Program-made: the position numbers and the translations under genes
Shown here: positions 6,698 to 8,910 of the stretch, piece by piece
Position numbering within the stretch: the first letter of the stretch is position 1
How the letters are laid out: each line of letters opens with the position of its first letter
The notes under the pieces: model-generated
Seen by the model: only the letters and a program-made list of their open reading frames with translations
Told to the model about the DNA's origin: nothing
Database searches by the model: none
NCBI GenBank assembly: GCA_017466065.1
Contig: JAFTUV010000051.1
Location: 1-8,910, forward strand
DNA: 8,910 bases
Reading direction: 5' to 3'
DNA from: Bacteroidaceae bacterium
GTDB lineage: Bacteria; Bacteroidota; Bacteroidia; Bacteroidales; Bacteroidaceae

Positions 6698-8650
6698 TTA
6701 TCCCTCCAATTTAGATTCATACTGTTTTAGCAACTGGCTTGTTCGCAGAATTTGCGCCACGTTCATTGCAAACGCCACGGCACCACGGCCTTTGAACGGC
6801 GGGTTGCCATCGAACACCTCGGGGATTGAGCCCACGCAGTGCTGCACAATTTCATCCTCAAAACCAACCATCTGACGCTCTACGAATGAGATACCGCTTG
6901 TCTTGTAGATTTTCAGATAGGCCTCATAGTAGAAGCCACCCAACCAAGGCCAAGCTGTACCCTGATGATAGGCATAGTCGCGCTGTATCTGCGGGCCCAC
7001 ATAGTTGGGATTATAACCAACGCTCTTGGGTGAGAGCGAACGCAGACCGCGAGGTGTCAAGAGCTCGCGTGTTACAGTGTCGAGCACTTTTTTCTTCTGC
7101 TTTGAATCGAGTGGCGAATTATCGAGAGCCACCGCAAATATCATATTGGGGCGAACGCTCCAATCGACATAATCGCCATCGACATAGTCGTACAGGTAGC
7201 CGTGTTCGTTCAAGAAGAGTTCCACAAAGGCCTTTCCTGCAAGCGGAATCAGACGCACAAGCGAATCGAGCACCTGCTGGTCGTGCATAAGTTCGGCCAT
7301 CTGTTGTATGAACACAAGCGCATTGTACCACAAGGCATTTATTTCAACCACATAGCCGGTGCGTGGTACCACAGGACGGCCATTCACAGTAGAGTTCATC
7401 CAAGTTACAGCCTTGTCCTTTCCATTGGTGGAAAGAAGACCATTCTGCATCACACGCAGGTTGTTGTGCTTGTTGTTGCGGATAAAATCGTAAATCTGCA
7501 TCAACAGCGCACCATATTTATCGCGGCAAGCCTCGATGCTGCACTCCTTGGCATATTGTTGCAGTGTCCACACTGCCCACAGCAGCACGTCGGGGTGTTC
7601 CATTTCGTATATCTTCACATTGCTCACTCTGTCGTTTATAAAATCGTCGATGGCAATGCTTGCAGTCTTCATAACCTTTTCAAACTCATCGTAGTGTCCC
7701 TGTGCAAGAGCCAAGCCCGGCAACGACACGAAGAGGTCGCGAGCACGGCATTTGAACCAAGGATAACCGGCAAGAATGTAGATGTGTTCACCCTGCACGT
7801 TAAAGAACTGGTTGCCCGCACACTGCATACAGTGCATAAAGTTGTCGCGCGGGTCACGAATTTCCTCTTCGTGTTCAAACGCAGCCTTCATTGTACGGGT
7901 GGTCATCGGCGAAACTCCGCCCGAGAACACGATGCTCTCCCCGGGCTTCATCTTAACCTCGAAATATCCGGGAACAAACAGGTCTTCATTAAAATCGTAA
8001 CCACGTTCAAGTTCCTTCACATACTCGATTCCGCGATACCAATCGGGGTGATACACAAATTCGTTCTTCTTGTTGAGCTGCATATAGAGGTCGGGGTAAT
8101 CGGCATACATACGCATACTTATACCATTCTCAACCTCTTTGTAGCTGCGATTGGCAATACTATTCTCGTGAGTATATTCACGCACGCTGCGGAACGCCAA
8201 GAAAGGACGCAAGCGCAATGTTACTGCCGTATTCGCTTTTAACAAAGTGTAACGAATAAGAATTCTGTTCTCGTGATGTACAAAGGCTTTCTCTTTTTTA
8301 AGCCAAACACCTCCCACATTGTATATGGTGGTGGGGACACGCTCCCAGGCAAACTCGCGAATATATTTGTTGCCACGGGGACTGAAATTGTCGGCGTTAT
8401 ACTTGTGCAATCCCAAGTTGAATTCAGCACCGTGCAGAACCACCGTTTCGTCGAGCGACGATAGCAATACGTGGTTCTCATCATCGAGCTGAGGGATAGG
8501 CACAACCAACAAACCGTGATATTTACGGGTATTGCAATCGACAATAGTCGAGCAATGATAAGCACCCGAACGGTTAGTCCTCAAAATCTCCTTCTGCAAC
8601 GACTCTTCCAAGTTCGTCATCAGCGTTTTTTCGAATCGCAAATAACTCAT
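6698..8650 (-). CDS. Glycogen debranching enzyme (amylo-alpha-1,6-glucosidase type, GH133-like)
   Basis: 650 residues, no signal peptide; predicted to hydrolyse alpha-1,6 branch glucose of glycogen in the cytoplasm. The N-terminal domain (GDE_N type) shows LRTNRSGAY (23-31), CNTRKYHGLLV (39-49) and LLSSLDETV (62-70). The C-terminal (alpha/alpha)6-barrel domain shows AGYPWFKCRARDLFVSLPGL (294-313), VTWMNSTVNG (415-424), VEINALWYNAL (435-445), RDYAYHQGTAWPWLGG (557-572) and PEVFDGNPPFKGRG (610-623). Glu611 fits the position of one catalytic carboxylate. At the other, many homologues have Trp-Met-Asp; here it is Trp417-Met418-Asn419, and the codon at 7394-7396 reads Asn. WGRD of many homologues is RARD (302-305). 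These may be lineage variants of Bacteroidota. First gene of a three-gene operon; ATG at 8650 lacks a Shine-Dalgarno but lies about 40 bp from a good promoter. Confidence 0.92.
   Translation of the reverse strand: MSYLRFEKTLMTNLEESLQKEILRTNRSGAYHCSTIVDCNTRKYHGLLVVPIPQLDDENHVLLSSLDETVVLHGAEFNLGLHKYNADNFSPRGNKYIREFAWERVPTTIYNVGGVWLKKEKAFVHHENRILIRYTLLKANTAVTLRLRPFLAFRSVREYTHENSIANRSYKEVENGISMRMYADYPDLYMQLNKKNEFVYHPDWYRGIEYVKELERGYDFNEDLFVPGYFEVKMKPGESIVFSGGVSPMTTRTMKAAFEHEEEIRDPRDNFMHCMQCAGNQFFNVQGEHIYILAGYPWFKCRARDLFVSLPGLALAQGHYDEFEKVMKTASIAIDDFINDRVSNVKIYEMEHPDVLLWAVWTLQQYAKECSIEACRDKYGALLMQIYDFIRNNKHNNLRVMQNGLLSTNGKDKAVTWMNSTVNGRPVVPRTGYVVEINALWYNALVFIQQMAELMHDQQVLDSLVRLIPLAGKAFVELFLNEHGYLYDYVDGDYVDWSVRPNMIFAVALDNSPLDSKQKKKVLDTVTRELLTPRGLRSLSPKSVGYNPNYVGPQIQRDYAYHQGTAWPWLGGFYYEAYLKIYKTSGISFVERQMVGFEDEIVQHCVGSIPEVFDGNPPFKGRGAVAFAMNVAQILRTSQLLKQYESKLEG
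6702..6707 (-). promoter_or_regulatory. Strong ribosome binding site for GT4 inside the end of the debranching gene
   Basis: GGAGGG on the minus strand overlaps the penultimate codons of the debranching-enzyme gene, 9 nt before the GT4 ATG. The stop codon of the upstream gene (6700-6698) lies between, leaving a 5-bp gap. This fits coupled translation, and it confirms the GT4 start at 6692. Confidence 0.65.
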
Positions 8651-8692
8651 CTCGTATAAATTATTTATTAAACAATTTTACTTATCACTTCC

Positions 8693-8724
8693 CAAATGTA
8701 ATGATTATAAAATTGAATAACAAA
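8693..8724 (-). promoter_or_regulatory. Bacteroidota-type promoter of the debranching-GT4-GH57 operon
   Basis: On the minus strand, TTTG (8724-8721) is followed by exactly 20 bp and TACATTTG (8700-8693), a full match to TAnnTTTG. The start codon at 8650 is 42 bp beyond the -7 box, giving a leader of about 35 nt. Same geometry as the promoter of the GT5-like gene, which supports both assignments. Confidence 0.8.
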
Positions 8725-8777
8725 AAAGTAGAGAGTTTTTTGAAAAAAAATGTAAAAAGTTGCAAAAAGAGGTAACG

Positions 8778-8836
8778 TGGACAAAAAGTAGGATGATTTC
8801 ACTCTAAAAATCTCTTATTGGACAAAAAGTAGGATG
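8778..8836. repeat. Two 18-nt direct repeats, 41-bp period
   Basis: TGGACAAAAAGTAGGATG occurs at 8778-8795 and again, without mismatch, at 8819-8836. A looser relative, ACAAAAAAGTAGAG, is at 8720-8733 and overlaps the -33 box of the debranching operon. Repeats starting TGGACA near an end are reminiscent of the multiple terminal repeats of IS21-family elements; a tandem protein-binding site upstream of the operon is an alternative. Only one side of any element is visible. Confidence 0.75.
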
Positions 8837-8837
8837 G

Positions 8838-8871
8838 ATTACCTCAACAGGGCGCGCCCTGTTGAGGTAAT
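8838..8871. repeat. Perfect 34-bp palindrome centred on GGGCGCGCCC
   Basis: Positions 8838-8854 are exactly the reverse complement of 8855-8871, with no mismatch and no spacer (centre 8854/8855). It would form a GC-rich hairpin of about 15 bp with a CGCG tetraloop in either transcript. The right-hand transcript on the minus strand would run into it and then through a T-run at 8830-8823, so it could act as a terminator for a gene entering from the right. Dyad operator or element-end structure are alternatives. Confidence 0.85.
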
Positions 8872-8877
8872 TCGCGC

Positions 8878-8910
8878 TTAATAATGTCGCATAATGTACT
8901 CATCCAGCAA
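8878..8910. other. Possible gene fragment at the right edge, strand unresolved
   Basis: Plus strand: ATG at 8884 opens a frame MSHNVLIQQ that is still open at the window end. Minus strand: the frame LLDEYIMRHY enters from the edge and stops at TAA (8880-8878), just before the palindrome, which would then be its terminator. A second minus frame runs through the palindrome to a TGA. Nine or ten residues cannot decide between these, and none is recognisable. Confidence 0.2.

Larger units (their letters stand above)
8778..8910. mobile_element. Possible terminus of an insertion sequence (partial, unproven)
   Basis: The sequence right of about 8778 differs from the A/T-rich leader to its left: it begins TGGACA, carries internal direct repeats, then a 34-bp palindrome and a possible gene end or start. 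This combination is common at IS ends, particularly the IS21 type (5'-TG...CA-3' with repeated end motifs). No transposase, target duplication or second end is visible within the window, so this is inference only. The operon promoter at 8693-8724 would remain intact outside the element. Confidence 0.3.

Noticed and set aside
7202..8242. 346-aa plus-strand open frame opposite the debranching gene
   Set aside because: Shadow of a conserved gene; the product shows no domain, and its His/Val/Leu-rich composition is typical of antisense translation.
1..8910. CRISPR arrays, tRNA, rRNA and riboswitches
   Set aside because: No regularly spaced repeat array, tRNA cloverleaf, rRNA sequence or structured leader was seen; the only direct repeats are the two 18-nt copies near the right edge.

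Overview
The window looks like chromosomal DNA from a member of the Bacteroidota, most likely order Bacteroidales. Two promoters have the Bacteroidota form (TTTG, 20 bp, TAnnTTTG). A lipoprotein carries the Cys-Asp-Asp start typical of the phylum, and every recognisable protein resembles Bacteroides/Prevotella-type homologues. I cannot name the genus. Most genes form one conserved-looking alpha-glucan (glycogen) metabolism neighbourhood next to a pantothenate operon.

Layout, left to right. Positions 1-178 hold two terminator hairpins: one for a gene off the left edge and one for the panCD operon. panC-panD (minus strand) makes pantothenate from pantoate and beta-alanine. A 352-bp divergent intergenic region follows panC's start. 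Then a plus-strand pair, probably one operon: a short GT5-type 'glycogen synthase' N-terminal-domain protein and a DUF4270 lipoprotein. A bidirectional hairpin terminator separates this pair from a convergent minus-strand operon. That operon is transcribed in the order glycogen debranching enzyme (GH133-like), GT4 glycosyltransferase, GH57 alpha-amylase-like protein, with gaps of 5 and 22 bp and a clear promoter upstream. The last ~130 bp contain two 18-nt direct repeats and a perfect 34-bp palindrome. This may be the edge of a mobile element, but it runs off the window.

The GT4 enzyme keeps its sugar-nucleotide and phosphate-binding motifs and is the most convincing catalyst for glucan chain synthesis here. 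The other glucan proteins are odd. The GT5-like protein is only half a synthase and has lost the Lys-x-Gly-Gly motif. The GH57 protein is full length but has Gly and Asn where the family has its Glu nucleophile and Asp acid/base, plus a histone-H1-like Lys/Ala tail. The debranching enzyme has Trp-Met-Asn where the usual motif is Trp-Met-Asp. No branching enzyme, ADP-glucose pyrophosphorylase or phosphorylase gene is present. The best candidate for an under-described system is a glucan-handling module in which intact reading frames encode catalytically altered proteins that may bind, scaffold or regulate rather than hydrolyse.
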